A stretch of 51,110 bases of DNA. Origin: Actinoplanes oryzae (lineage in GTDB: Bacteria; Actinomycetota; Actinomycetes; Mycobacteriales; Micromonosporaceae). Shown here one piece after another: positions 16,470-24,702 of the stretch. The DNA lies in NCBI RefSeq assembly GCF_030757795.1, contig NZ_JAUQWH010000049.1:1-51110 (forward strand). The letters run 5' to 3'. Both the position numbers and the translations under genes were made by a program. How positions within the stretch are numbered: the first letter of the stretch is position 1; every line of letters starts with the position of its first letter. Under the pieces are notes generated by a model. That model did not search any database and had not been told where the DNA came from. It saw only the letters and a list, made by a program, of their open reading frames with translations.

Positions 16470-17444
16470 CTAGCTGAGATCGAGGTCGATGAGCCGACCG
16501 CGGGCTCGGGAGCAGCACAGGGTCAGTTGAGTCGCGGCTGTCTTCTCTTCCGGCGTGAGGTAGCTGTCGCGGTGGTCGATGCCCTCATGCTGATCGAGGA
16601 CGTCGGTGGCGCAGAGCCCGCATTCGCCACGGCGGCAGTCCGAGAGCGTGTCCACACCGGCGGCTTCCAACGCGTCGAGGATGGTGATGCCGGCGCCGAC
16701 CTCGACGCTGCGCCCGGACGGCAGGCGCACGGTGAATCCGGTGTCGTCGGGACGGTGCGCCGCGTTGAACACCTCGAAACGCACCCGCTCGTCCGGCCAT
16801 CCCCGTACCCGAGCCCGGCTACGCAGCGCTTCGATCATGGGGGGCGGTCCACAGACGTGGACGATGGTTCCGGGTGGCTGACCGGCGAGCAGCGCATCTA
16901 GGTCCGGCAGCCCGTTGCGGTCGGATTCGTGCAGGTGGACCCGCTCGCCGCCGATCGCCGTTACCTCGTCGGCATAGGCCATGGCAGCACGCCGGGTTCC
17001 GGCGTACAGCATGGAGAACGATCGGCCGCGTACGGCCAGCGATCGCATCATCGGCAGGATCGCGGTGATGCCGATTCCGCCCGCTACCAGCAGCGTGTGC
17101 GGGGCGTTGCGGCGCAGCCGGAAAGCGCCGGCGGGCCGGGACACCAGCAGGCGTGCGCCCCGCCGGACGTGGGTGTGCAGGAACGCGGAGCCGCGGTTGC
17201 GGAACTCGTGCTGCACGGCGATGCGCCAGAATGACTCGGGCCGGGGATCCAGCGTGAGCGGGCCAACGACGGAGTAGTGCCGCAGGAAACGCCCGTCTGC
17301 GCCGCCGAATCGAAGTTCGAGATGGGTTCCCGCCTCCGCCATCGGCAGGCTGCGGTCATCGGCGGCGGCGATCTGAAATTCGGCGATGCGGTCGGTCAGG
17401 GTTCGCCTGCCGACGATCACGGCGTCGAAGTACTTGTCCGGCAC
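16470..17444 (-). CDS. PDR/VanB-type oxygenase reductase (FMN, NAD(P)H, plant-type [2Fe-2S])
   Basis: The flavin/pyridine domains come first: LRHYSVVGPL for FMN binding and LLVAGGIGITAILPMMRSL plus VHVCGPPPMIEAL for NAD(P)H. A C-terminal ferredoxin domain follows with Cys-x4-Cys-x2-Cys in SDCRRGECGLC and the fourth Cys in LTLCC about 31 residues later. This order is that of phthalate dioxygenase reductase and VanB. It passes electrons to the Rieske protein encoded next. Two GTG starts exist: 17459 has no ribosome site, while 17444 has GAGGA about eight bases upstream, so the shorter form (324 residues) is preferred. Confidence 0.92.
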   Translation of the reverse strand: MPDKYFDAVIVGRRTLTDRIAEFQIAAADDRSLPMAEAGTHLELRFGGADGRFLRHYSVVGPLTLDPRPESFWRIAVQHEFRNRGSAFLHTHVRRGARLLVSRPAGAFRLRRNAPHTLLVAGGIGITAILPMMRSLAVRGRSFSMLYAGTRRAAMAYADEVTAIGGERVHLHESDRNGLPDLDALLAGQPPGTIVHVCGPPPMIEALRSRARVRGWPDERVRFEVFNAAHRPDDTGFTVRLPSGRSVEVGAGITILDALEAAGVDTLSDCRRGECGLCATDVLDQHEGIDHRDSYLTPEEKTAATQLTLCCSRARGRLIDLDLS

Positions 17445-17492
17445 GGCTGTTGTCCTCACGTGCGGCTGTCGGATAAGGACGGTTCATCGCGG

Positions 17493-18440
17493 TCACGCGA
17501 CCGGGGGTGTGCCGTGGGTGTGGAACGACTCGATGGTCTTCAATCCCCAGGCCTGGCCCCTGGCGCGTTCCGCCTCGGTCCAGTCGATCGGCTGCCAGTC
17601 CGGGGCGAGCATCAGCCGGGCACCGGCGTTGCACAGTTCGATGCGGTTGCCGCCGGGCTCGTAGACGTACAGGAAGAAGGTTTGCTGGATGGCGTGCTTG
17701 TGCGGGCCGGTCTCGATGAAGACGCCTTGCTCGATCGCGAGGTCCGCGGCGCGCAGAACGTGATCGCGGGTGTCGACGGCAAAGGCGAGATGGTGCAACC
17801 GGCCCGGAGTCCTGGTCCGGTCGCGGGTGTAGACAGCGTCGTAGCCCTTGTTGGTGAACGTCGTCCAGGAACCGGCGATGGTGCCGTCATCGAGCACGAT
17901 CTGTTCGGTGACCCGCGCGCCGAGCATGTCGCACAGGAAGTCACGATTGTCGACGACGTCGAGGCTGAGATAGTTGACGTGGTCGAGCCGGCGTACCGGG
18001 ACGCCGTGCGACGGGGTCGCCTGGGCCTGATTCTTCAACGCGGGTTCGAGACCGGCGGGCGGTGTGTACCACCGGCTCTCGTAGTACAGCCCGTACTCGT
18101 GGCCGTCGGGGGCGGTGAACACGTAGGTCGGCCCGTAGCCGGGGTCGCCATCCTGCCAGCCGATACCGCGTCCCGCGGCTTCGATCTTCGCGACCCGGTT
18201 CGCCAGCGCTTCGGGGCTGCTCGCTCGCAGGTTGGTGCGCCCGATACCGGAGGTTGTGTGCGCGGTGAGTTTGATAGTCGCTTGTTCGTAGTCGTCGAAG
18301 GCACGCAGGAAGACCGAGTCTCCGACGGTGCCGTTTTCGGTCATGCCGAGGAACCGGGTGAAGAACGCGAGGCTCTCCTCCATCACCGAGGTGCGTAGTT
18401 CGATGTGGGCCAGGTGAGCGATGTCGTTCGAAGGGGGCAT
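17493..18440 (-). CDS. Type I extradiol ring-cleavage dioxygenase (VOC fold)
   Basis: A 315-residue two-domain VOC protein. The C-terminal catalytic half offers metal ligands His154 (LDHVNYL), His217 (LHHLAF) and Glu268; the stretch LYVYEPGGNRIE (257-268) fits the classical extradiol-dioxygenase signature, with His249 at the conserved second-sphere position. The N-terminal half has lost equivalent ligands, as is normal. Catechol 2,3-dioxygenases and dihydroxybiphenyl dioxygenases belong here; they open aromatic rings next to two hydroxyls using Fe(II) and O2. Neighbours for oxalomesaconate metabolism suggest a gallate- or protocatechuate-like substrate, normally handled by the unrelated LigAB family. 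GGAG precedes the ATG at 18440. Confidence 0.88.
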   Translation of the reverse strand: MPPSNDIAHLAHIELRTSVMEESLAFFTRFLGMTENGTVGDSVFLRAFDDYEQATIKLTAHTTSGIGRTNLRASSPEALANRVAKIEAAGRGIGWQDGDPGYGPTYVFTAPDGHEYGLYYESRWYTPPAGLEPALKNQAQATPSHGVPVRRLDHVNYLSLDVVDNRDFLCDMLGARVTEQIVLDDGTIAGSWTTFTNKGYDAVYTRDRTRTPGRLHHLAFAVDTRDHVLRAADLAIEQGVFIETGPHKHAIQQTFFLYVYEPGGNRIELCNAGARLMLAPDWQPIDWTEAERARGQAWGLKTIESFHTHGTPPVA

Positions 18441-18467
18441 GTGATCTCCACGGTGTGAGGGGTTGTC

Positions 18468-19556
18468 TCAGGCACGCGGGTACGCGGTGCCGTCGAAGAG
18501 CTTGCGGGCGGTGCGCACGACGCCGGAACGCACGACGTGTACCGGTGTCCGCGTGGTGTCCACGGATACATCGATCAGCAGATGGCCCGTGGGGTGCTCC
18601 ACGTCGATACGGGAGTCGCCGGTTGCCCAGCCCTGGGCGAGGTCGTGGCCTACGGCGCCGGGCAGCAGCATCCCGGTGACGGTGCTGATCGCGGCGAACA
18701 CGCCCAGGGAGGAGTGCGGTTGTACCGGGATGAATGATCGGGTGCTGAGGTGGCCGCCGTCGGCAGGCGCGGCGATCAGTACAGTTTTGGGAACGGAGGA
18801 GGCCGAGACGTCGCCGAGTCCCATGAGCTGGGCGGCCTTGCGGCGGAAGACGTCGATGCGTTCCCCCAGCGCGGTGTCGGCGGTGAGCACGTCGTGCGGC
18901 TCGTGCCCGGTCAGCCCGAAGGAATCCGCGCGGGCCACGACGACGGGCATGCCGTTGTCGACGCAGGTCGCGCCGATGCCCTCGACGACGTCGTACACGT
19001 TGCCGGTGGGCAGCAGAGCGCCTGTCGCGGATCCCTCGGTGTTCGTGAACGCCAGGACGACCGGTGCGGCTGCGCCCGGAACCCCCGCGATAGCGGTGGT
19101 GCCCCGGTAGTCGGGCCGACCACCGGGCGTGGGAAAGGTGGCGACCGCGATACTGCCGGAGTTGATCATCCGGATGCGTACGGAGGTCTCACGTTTCCCG
19201 GCGGTCACGAGTCCGCGTTCGACGGCGAACGGGCCGACACCGGCGAGGATATTGCCGCAGTTCTGCCGGTCGCTGACCGTGGTGTCGTCGACGCCCAATT
19301 GCAGGAAGAGGTAGTCGACGTCGGCATCCCGGTCGGGTGACCGGCTGACAACGGCTACCTTGCTGGTCAGTGAGGTGGCGCCGCCGAGGCCGTCGATCTG
19401 ACGAGGGTCGGGGGTGCCCATCAGGCGTACCAGGAGGTCGTTACGTTCTGCGGGTCCGGTGGGCAGGTCGCAGGCCTCGAAGTAGAGCCCTTTGGAGGTT
19501 CCACCCCGCATCATCGTGCAGCGCACGCCGGTCTCGTCGTACCCGGACGGGCTCAT
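18468..19556 (-). CDS. PrpF/GalD-like 4-oxalomesaconate tautomerase (or isomerase)
   Basis: A 362-residue PrpF-family protein of two diaminopimelate-epimerase-like halves. The start region CTMMRGGTSKGLYF with MRGGTSKG, the block DRQNCGNILAGVGPFAVE carrying the likely catalytic Cys, and IDGLGGATSLTSKVAVV are family signatures. Members isomerise tricarboxylates: aconitate in the methylcitrate route (PrpF), or oxalomesaconate in gallate/lignin degradation (GalD, LigU). The flanking hydratase and aldolase genes, rather than prpC/acnD, favour oxalomesaconate. Its ATG overlaps the aldolase stop by ATGA. This is a prediction from context; tautomerase and allylic isomerase cannot be separated by eye. 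Confidence 0.88.
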   Translation of the reverse strand: MSPSGYDETGVRCTMMRGGTSKGLYFEACDLPTGPAERNDLLVRLMGTPDPRQIDGLGGATSLTSKVAVVSRSPDRDADVDYLFLQLGVDDTTVSDRQNCGNILAGVGPFAVERGLVTAGKRETSVRIRMINSGSIAVATFPTPGGRPDYRGTTAIAGVPGAAAPVVLAFTNTEGSATGALLPTGNVYDVVEGIGATCVDNGMPVVVARADSFGLTGHEPHDVLTADTALGERIDVFRRKAAQLMGLGDVSASSVPKTVLIAAPADGGHLSTRSFIPVQPHSSLGVFAAISTVTGMLLPGAVGHDLAQGWATGDSRIDVEHPTGHLLIDVSVDTTRTPVHVVRSGVVRTARKLFDGTAYPRA

Positions 19557-20257
19557 CGGCTGTCCCTTGCGTAGGCGTCGTAGGGGACGTACTCGATGCC
19601 GAGTGTGGCGAGTTTGCCGCGCATGCCGTAGCGGTCCAGGCCGAGTTCGCCCTTCTCGAACGCGGCACGTGTGGCTGCTTCCTTGTCGGCGCGTGCCTGC
19701 GCGGCGGTCAGGGCCCGTGGTACGTCAGCCCGGGGGACGAGGGTGACGCCGTCGTCGTCGGCCAGGACGACGTCACCGGGGTGGATCACGTGAGCGCCCA
19801 GAACCACGGGGACGTTGACAGCACCCGCGGTGGCCTTGACCGTTCCCTGCGCGCTCACCGCGGTGGACCATGCGGGGAAACCCATGGCGCGGAGCTCAGC
19901 GACGTCGCGGACGCCGCAGCCGAGGACTGCTCCGCGTACGCCGCGGTGGGCCAGCGATGTGGCGAAGAGCTCGCCGAACAGTCCGTCGGTGCACGGAGAG
20001 TTGGTCGCGACGACCAGGACGTCACCGGGTCGGCACTGCTCGACAGCAACGTGGATCATGGTGTTGTCACCGGGCCAGCACAGGACGGTGACGGCGGTGC
20101 CGCCGATGCGTGCGCCGGGCCAGGCCGGGCGCAGCTGGGGCCCGAGGTAGCCGACGCGGCCGAGCGCCTCGTGCACGGTAGCGACACCGAATTTTCCGAG
20201 GGCGTCCGCGTCCGCGATGTCGGCGCGTGGGGGGTCGGTGACGACAACGGTCTTCAT
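19553..20257 (-). CDS. ligK: 4-carboxy-4-hydroxy-2-oxoadipate aldolase / oxaloacetate decarboxylase
   Basis: A 234-residue RraA-fold class II aldolase: LGKFGVATVHEALGRVGYLGPQL at the N-terminus, CRPGDVLVVATNSPCTDGLFGELFATSLAHRGVRGAVLGCGVRDV in the middle, with the G-x-R-D motif that binds pyruvate and Mg2+. The C-terminal extension ELGLDRYGMRGKLATLGIEYV is typical of the LigK/GalC/HMG aldolase branch and absent in the RNase E regulator RraA. It cleaves 4-carboxy-4-hydroxy-2-oxoadipate into pyruvate and oxaloacetate, the last step of the protocatechuate 4,5 and gallate routes. Start (20257) and stop both overlap neighbours by ATGA. Confidence 0.93.
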   Translation of the reverse strand: MKTVVVTDPPRADIADADALGKFGVATVHEALGRVGYLGPQLRPAWPGARIGGTAVTVLCWPGDNTMIHVAVEQCRPGDVLVVATNSPCTDGLFGELFATSLAHRGVRGAVLGCGVRDVAELRAMGFPAWSTAVSAQGTVKATAGAVNVPVVLGAHVIHPGDVVLADDDGVTLVPRADVPRALTAAQARADKEAATRAAFEKGELGLDRYGMRGKLATLGIEYVPYDAYARDSR

Positions 20258-21279
20258 CGGGATCCTTCCGATGCGGCGAGGGCGGCATCGAGCCGCGGGT
20301 AGACGCGCCGGGCGTTGCCCTCGAAGACCGCGGCGCGGGCGCTCGCGTCGAGCGTCGACGCCTCGAGGTAGCGACGGGTGTCGTCGAAATGATGGCCGGT
20401 GCGTGGGTCGACGCCTCGGACCGCGCCCACCATCTCCGAGCCGAACAGCACGTTGGCGGTGTCGACGACGCCGAGCAGCAGGTCGATGCCGCTCTGGTGG
20501 TACACGCAGGTGTCGAAGAAGACGTTGCTCATCAGATGGGTGTCCAGCTCGGGCCGGGACAGCATGTCGGCCAGCCCGCGGTAGCGCCCCCAGTGGTAGG
20601 GCACCGCGCCCCCACCGTGCGGGATGATGAGCCGCAGGCCGGGCAGATCGGTGAACAGGTCGCCCTGCACCAGCTGCATGAACGCGGTGGTGTCGGCATT
20701 GATGTAGTAAGCGCCCGTCGCGTGCAACCCGGGCGTGGCCGAGGCTGAGACGTGCACCATCGCCGGGACGTCGAGCTCCACCATGGCCTCGTAGAACGGG
20801 TACCAGCTCTTGTCGGTCAGCGGCGGCGCCGTGAGTAGGCCTCCGCTGGGATCCGGGTTGAGATTGCAGCCGACGAAACCAAGTTCGTCGACGCATCGAC
20901 GTAGCTCGGCGATCGAGGCGTCCAAGCCGCCGCGCGGTGACTGGGGCAGCTGGCAGACGCCGGCGAACCGGCCGGGGAACAGGGTTGTCACCCGATGGAT
21001 CAGGTCGTTGCAGTGCCGGGACCAGTCCTGGCTCACCGCTGCATCGCCGAGGTGCGGGGACGAAGCCGAGGCACGGGGTGAGAACAGGGTGACGTCGATG
21101 CCCCGCTCGTCCATCAGCCGCAACTGGCTGGTTTCGATGGTTTCGCGGATCTCGTCGTCGCCGATCTGAGGGTAGGGCGGTGGGCTGACCCCGGCCTCCC
21201 ATGCCGCGATCTGTTGCTCACGCCAGGCTGTGTGCGCGGCCGGCGCCGTCGTGTAATGACCGTGACAATCGATGATCAT
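20254..21279 (-). CDS. ligJ: 4-oxalomesaconate hydratase, amidohydrolase superfamily
   Basis: A 341-residue metal-dependent TIM-barrel protein. The opening MIIDCHGHYTTAPAAHTAWR has the H-x-H metal pair and the HYTTAP stretch characteristic of LigJ. Other metal or substrate positions are seen in MVHVSAS, LIIPHGGGAVPYHWGR and NVLFGSEMVGAVRG. LigJ adds water to oxalomesaconate to give 4-carboxy-4-hydroxy-2-oxoadipate; unrelated GalB does this in Pseudomonas. GGAAGGA precedes ATG at 21279. It is the first enzyme gene behind the importer genes (64-base gap after the binding protein), and its product feeds the next gene, LigK. Confidence 0.93.
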   Translation of the reverse strand: MIIDCHGHYTTAPAAHTAWREQQIAAWEAGVSPPPYPQIGDDEIRETIETSQLRLMDERGIDVTLFSPRASASSPHLGDAAVSQDWSRHCNDLIHRVTTLFPGRFAGVCQLPQSPRGGLDASIAELRRCVDELGFVGCNLNPDPSGGLLTAPPLTDKSWYPFYEAMVELDVPAMVHVSASATPGLHATGAYYINADTTAFMQLVQGDLFTDLPGLRLIIPHGGGAVPYHWGRYRGLADMLSRPELDTHLMSNVFFDTCVYHQSGIDLLLGVVDTANVLFGSEMVGAVRGVDPRTGHHFDDTRRYLEASTLDASARAAVFEGNARRVYPRLDAALAASEGSR

Positions 21280-21343
21280 GCTGATTCCTTCCGGGGGCGG
21301 GAGCAGGGTGCCGGGGACCGCGTGGTTCCGGCAGCCTGCTTGG

Positions 21344-22351
21344 TCAGCAACGGCTCTTGTAGACCCAGTCGCCGAGGGCCGGATCGTCGACGTTGTCCTT
21401 GGTCAGCAGCTTCTGCGGAACACCGACCAGGTCGCTGGACGCGCTGATTTGCCCTCCGCCGGGGTTCTTCTGCAGGTAGTCGACGAGGACCTTCACCTGC
21501 TGCTGGCCGATCTTGGCGGGTGCCTGGGCTACGAGGGCGGTTATCGTGCCTGCCTTCAGGGCGTCGACCTCGGCGGGCACCGCGTCCAAGGCGATGACGG
21601 CCACCTTGCCCGACTTCCCGGCCTGTTTGACCGCGGCGGCGGTCGCCTGCCCGTCGGGGCCGTCGGCCGCCACGATGACCTTCAGGTCGGGGTGGGCGAT
21701 GAGTAGGGAGGAAACGGTCGAAGTCGCTTTGGTGACATCGAAATTGGTGTACTGCGCAGGCAACGCGGTGAGCCCGGGTCGGCTCTTCGTGATGGCGTCC
21801 ACGACCGGGTTGAGGCGGTTGTCCACCGGCGGCAGTCCGGGAATGCCGTTGATGACGGCGAGCTTGCCGTCGCCTTGGGGAAGCAGATCGGTTAGGTCGT
21901 CGAGGAAACTCAGGTCGCGGGTGTCGGTTCCGACCACCTTGTATTGCGCCGGCGGGTCGGAGGAGTTGATGGTCACCACCGGGACGCCCTTGTTCATCGA
22001 ACTCTGGTACTGGCTGATGAACTGGTTGGGGTTCGAGGGATTGACCATGATTCCGCTGGGGTTGGCGAGCTGGGCCGACGAGAAGTTCTGCGAGTACGCC
22101 GCCGTGTCCCCGGAGGCGGAGGTGAACTCTTTGTACTCCACGCCGAGCGCGGCGGCCTCGGCCTTCGCCCCACAGCCGAGCGACGTCCAGAACGGGTCGC
22201 TGGTCATTCCGTAGACAGCGGCGACGGAGATCTTGCCGTCGGCCGACGAATTTGTGGAGGAGCCGGAGGAGACCTCGCCGCAGGCGGCGGTGAGGCAGAC
22301 GGTGAGGGCGGCGGCCATGCCGAGGAGCGGCCGGTGCGGGCTATTTGTCAC
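21344..22351 (-). CDS. Sugar-type (RbsB-like) ABC transporter binding lipoprotein
   Basis: A 335-residue exported lipoprotein: short positive start, hydrophobic LLGMAAALTVCLTAAC with lipobox LTAAC, then a low-complexity GSSTNSSA linker. The mature part has the type I periplasmic-binding fold of the ribose/galactose group: VYGMTSDPFWTSLGCGAKAEAAALG, GIMVNPSNPNQFI, VVTINSSDPP, and VIVAADGPDGQATAAAVKQAG. GTG at 22351 follows GGAAGAG. In Gram-positives such proteins stay anchored outside the membrane and hand ligand to the permease. It is the third importer gene of the operon and immediately precedes ligJ, so its ligand is probably the pathway's substrate, perhaps sugar-linked. Confidence 0.92.
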   Translation of the reverse strand: MTNSPHRPLLGMAAALTVCLTAACGEVSSGSSTNSSADGKISVAAVYGMTSDPFWTSLGCGAKAEAAALGVEYKEFTSASGDTAAYSQNFSSAQLANPSGIMVNPSNPNQFISQYQSSMNKGVPVVTINSSDPPAQYKVVGTDTRDLSFLDDLTDLLPQGDGKLAVINGIPGLPPVDNRLNPVVDAITKSRPGLTALPAQYTNFDVTKATSTVSSLLIAHPDLKVIVAADGPDGQATAAAVKQAGKSGKVAVIALDAVPAEVDALKAGTITALVAQAPAKIGQQQVKVLVDYLQKNPGGGQISASSDLVGVPQKLLTKDNVDDPALGDWVYKSRC

Positions 22352-22390
22352 GACATCACTCTTCCGAGGGAAGCTGTCGCGGGCGACAGC

Positions 22391-22413
22391 AACATTGACA
22401 ATATTGTTGACAA
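22391..22413. promoter_or_regulatory. Operator-like motif before the binding-protein gene
   Basis: ACAATATTGT is a 10-bp palindrome embedded in ATTGACAATATTGTTGACAAT, a pair of TTGACAAT-type direct repeats. The core CAATATTG-Y-TGACA is shared with the site at 24481-24497 ahead of the operon, so the same regulator may act at both. Confidence 0.5.
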
Positions 22414-22464
22414 TCCGAGAGCCGGTTGTGCCGGGCAGGAACGTTCAAGAGAGAGTGGGGCAGC

Positions 22465-23526
22465 TCAGCGACGGTCGCGGCGCAGCGAACTGACCCGGTC
22501 CAGGCCGACCGCCACGATGAGCACGATGCCGACGGCCATGAGTTGGTAGTACGACGACACTCCGACGATGACCAGCCCGCCCTGCAGGATGACGGCGAGA
22601 CCTGTGCCCCAGAGCGCTCCCGGGATCGACACCTTTCCGCCTTCGAGCAGGGTGCCGCCGATGACCGCCGCGGTGACGGCGTTCAGGGCGTCGTTGGCGT
22701 GACCGTTGAGGCTGGTGCTGGTGAAGTGGGACAAATCAATGAACCCGGCCACTCCCGCCAGCAGCCCGGCCAGGACCGCCAGCCGCAGCAAATGAAGGGG
22801 TACACGAATTCCGGCGCGTTCGGCCGCGCTGGTGGCAGAGCCGATGGCTACGGTTCGCGATCCGAATCGGGTGAAGCGGATGCAGAAGTACATGGCGGCG
22901 GCGATCAGAAGCGCCACGATTGCCGGTACCGGTATGACGCCGAGCGTCACGAGGCCGAAGCCGGACTGAACCTCCGGTGGCAGGCCTGCGATGTCGGCGC
23001 CTCCGCTGACGACGAAGGCGAGGCCGGTCCCGACGCCGAGCGTGCCCAGGGTGGCGATCAGGGCGTTGATCCGCCAGTACGCCACGAGAAATCCGTTGAC
23101 CAGTCCGAACAGTGCCCCGGTGAGAAGGCATCCGCCTACTCCGACCGCGACGGTGACGCCGAGGTTCTCATACGAGGTCCCGTCGGCCGAACGTTGCCCA
23201 ACCGTGCTCATCAGCGTGGCACCGACGACGGACGAGAGCACCAGGTTCGCGCCGAGCGAGAGGTCGAAGATGCCGGCGCCGAGCATCATGGCCAGGCCGA
23301 CCGCCAGCAGCAGCGCTTCGGTCATGGACAGCAGCAGTGACTGGACGTTGGCCAAGGACGCGAACAATCCGTCGGACAGAACGGTGAACAGTAGGAACAA
23401 CAACAGATCCAGCACCAGGATGCCGGTGGCCCGCGTGGCCAGCAACCGGCGCCATGCTGGTTGTGCGGCCACGGCCCGAGTGTCGATCGCTGTTGTGCCG
23501 GGGGCGGACTCTGTCACGGAGCTCAT
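22465..23526 (-). CDS. Ribose-type (CUT2, RbsC-like) ABC permease
   Basis: A 353-residue membrane protein with about ten hydrophobic segments. SLLLSMTEALLLAVGLAMMLGAGIFDLSLGANL and INALIATLGTLGVGTGLAFVVSGG are the conserved blocks of the BPD_transp_2 family, and AVTAAVIGGTLLEGGKVSIPGALWGTGLAVIL is the C-terminal signature. Two copies form the channel for monosaccharide importers. Its start ATG at 23526 overlaps the ATPase stop. A 113-base gap with a palindrome separates it from the binding-protein gene, longer than elsewhere in the operon, so an internal promoter there is possible. Confidence 0.93.
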   Translation of the reverse strand: MSSVTESAPGTTAIDTRAVAAQPAWRRLLATRATGILVLDLLLFLLFTVLSDGLFASLANVQSLLLSMTEALLLAVGLAMMLGAGIFDLSLGANLVLSSVVGATLMSTVGQRSADGTSYENLGVTVAVGVGGCLLTGALFGLVNGFLVAYWRINALIATLGTLGVGTGLAFVVSGGADIAGLPPEVQSGFGLVTLGVIPVPAIVALLIAAAMYFCIRFTRFGSRTVAIGSATSAAERAGIRVPLHLLRLAVLAGLLAGVAGFIDLSHFTSTSLNGHANDALNAVTAAVIGGTLLEGGKVSIPGALWGTGLAVILQGGLVIVGVSSYYQLMAVGIVLIVAVGLDRVSSLRRDRR

Positions 23527-24353
23527 GCCGCCTCCTCGTGCTGGTTGTAGCCGACCATGGTCGCCACCACGTCGGGAACGGTCAGATCTTTAGCTGGCGC
23601 ATCGAGGGCTGTGCTCCCGCGCCACAGGATCACCACGCGGTCGGCAACGTCCAGGATGCGGGGCAGGTCGTGCGAGACCACGACGACGCCGATGCCACGG
23701 GCGGCGACGGTCCGCATCATGTCGCAGACCAGTTCCGATTGGCGCGCGCCGAGTGCGGCGGTGGGCTCGTCCATCAGGACTGCGGTCCGTGACCACATGA
23801 CCGCTCGGGCCACCGCGATTGCCTGCCGCTGGCCGCCGGAGAGGTCTCGGACCGGAACAGACAGGGACGGCAGGTTGATGGACAGTTCACGCAGGGCTGC
23901 ATCAGTGCGTTCGGCCATCTCCCGGCGGTCCAGTACGCCGAGCGTGGATAGCGGGCCCCGCCGGAGAAGCTCATGTCCGATGAACATGTTGTCCACCACG
24001 CTGAGGTCGGGCGCCATCGAGAGGTCTTGGTGGACGGTATCGACGCCGAGGGCTTGTGCGTTGCGCACTGACGACATCGTCACCGGGGCGTCGGCCACGA
24101 CGACCTGCCCGGAGTCGGGGCGGTGGATGCCCTGCAGGATGCGCAGAAAGGTGGACTTGCCCGCCCCATTGTCGCCGAAGAGGGCCACGATCTGGCCGTA
24201 TTCCGCCCTGATCGAGGCGTCCCGGAGAGCGTGGACGTGACCGAATTGCTTGCTGACGTGCTCAGCGGCGATGGCGACACCGGTGCGGTGGCCGTGCGCG
24301 CCGGGTGGAGGAGGGGGGGCGAAGGCGCTATGGGGATTAGGTGCTGCGCTCAA
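23523..24353 (-). CDS. ABC transporter ATPase, single-domain CUT2-like
   Basis: A 276-residue ATPase with Walker A GDNGAGKST, Q-loop VHQDLSM, signature LSGGQRQ, Walker B VLMDEPTAAL and switch His in SHDLP. Only one nucleotide domain is present, unlike RbsA with two, so it must dimerise; this is common for single-domain sugar importers of actinobacteria (FrcA-like). A proline-rich head of about 25 residues precedes the domain. The start is TTG at 24353, backed by AGGAG six bases upstream. It is the first gene of the operon, transcribed leftward from the 350-base region shared with the ROK gene. Confidence 0.92.
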   Translation of the reverse strand: MSAAPNPHSAFAPPPPPGAHGHRTGVAIAAEHVSKQFGHVHALRDASIRAEYGQIVALFGDNGAGKSTFLRILQGIHRPDSGQVVVADAPVTMSSVRNAQALGVDTVHQDLSMAPDLSVVDNMFIGHELLRRGPLSTLGVLDRREMAERTDAALRELSINLPSLSVPVRDLSGGQRQAIAVARAVMWSRTAVLMDEPTAALGARQSELVCDMMRTVAARGIGVVVVSHDLPRILDVADRVVILWRGSTALDAPAKDLTVPDVVATMVGYNQHEEAA

Positions 24354-24470
24354 GGCGGGCTCCTAGAAGAGGCATGAGGAAGTTGTCGGTCGCTGACCCG
24401 TACCGGAGGTGCCGCAGGAGCGGGTCATGTGACGCCTACCACATGGTTCTTTGATTAATCGGGGAAAGTC

Positions 24471-24510
24471 AAGAGTTGCTAGCAATATTGCTGACACATG
24501 GCCAACATGT
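24471..24510. promoter_or_regulatory. Palindromes in the divergent operon/ROK spacer
   Basis: The 348-base spacer 24354-24701 holds no gene. AGCAATATTGCT (24481-24492) is a perfect 12-bp palindrome followed by GACA, giving the same CAATATTG-Y-TGACA core as 22398-22412. Next to it CACATG-GCCAA-CATGTG (24494-24510) is a second inverted repeat. A TTGACT at 24472-24467 on the minus strand could be the operon's -35 box, which would put these sites just upstream of it. Confidence 0.5.
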
Positions 24511-24666
24511 GGTGGTTACAAACGTGACCTGCGTTCTTAACCAGGTCTTTTGTGTCGGAAGGTGGTCGGTTGGACGGGCGTGAGCGGCGACTGCTCCGGT
24601 GTCGAGGTGCGCGGGTCGGTGCATGGGTGTGCTGAAACGTTCGCGTCATGCCGCCCTCGCGGGCGG

Positions 24667-24702
24667 TTGACTATTCAATAATTGAATAATAGGCTGCTCG
24701 TA
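24667..24702 (+). promoter_or_regulatory. Promoter and operator of the ROK gene, probably leaderless
   Basis: TTGACT (24667-24672), 17 bases, then TAGGCT (24690-24695), an excellent actinobacterial sigma-70-like pair. Six bases later comes the ATG, so transcription should start at or next to the A of ATG and the mRNA would have no leader. The spacer is filled by TATTCAAT-A-ATTGAATA (24672-24688), a perfect inverted repeat exactly where a repressor would block polymerase. Confidence 0.75.

Noticed and set aside
20258..21202. Minus-strand extension of the LigK frame to 21202
   Set aside because: It lies over LigJ in another frame and has arginine/proline-rich shadow composition; LigK starts at 20257 by ATGA coupling.
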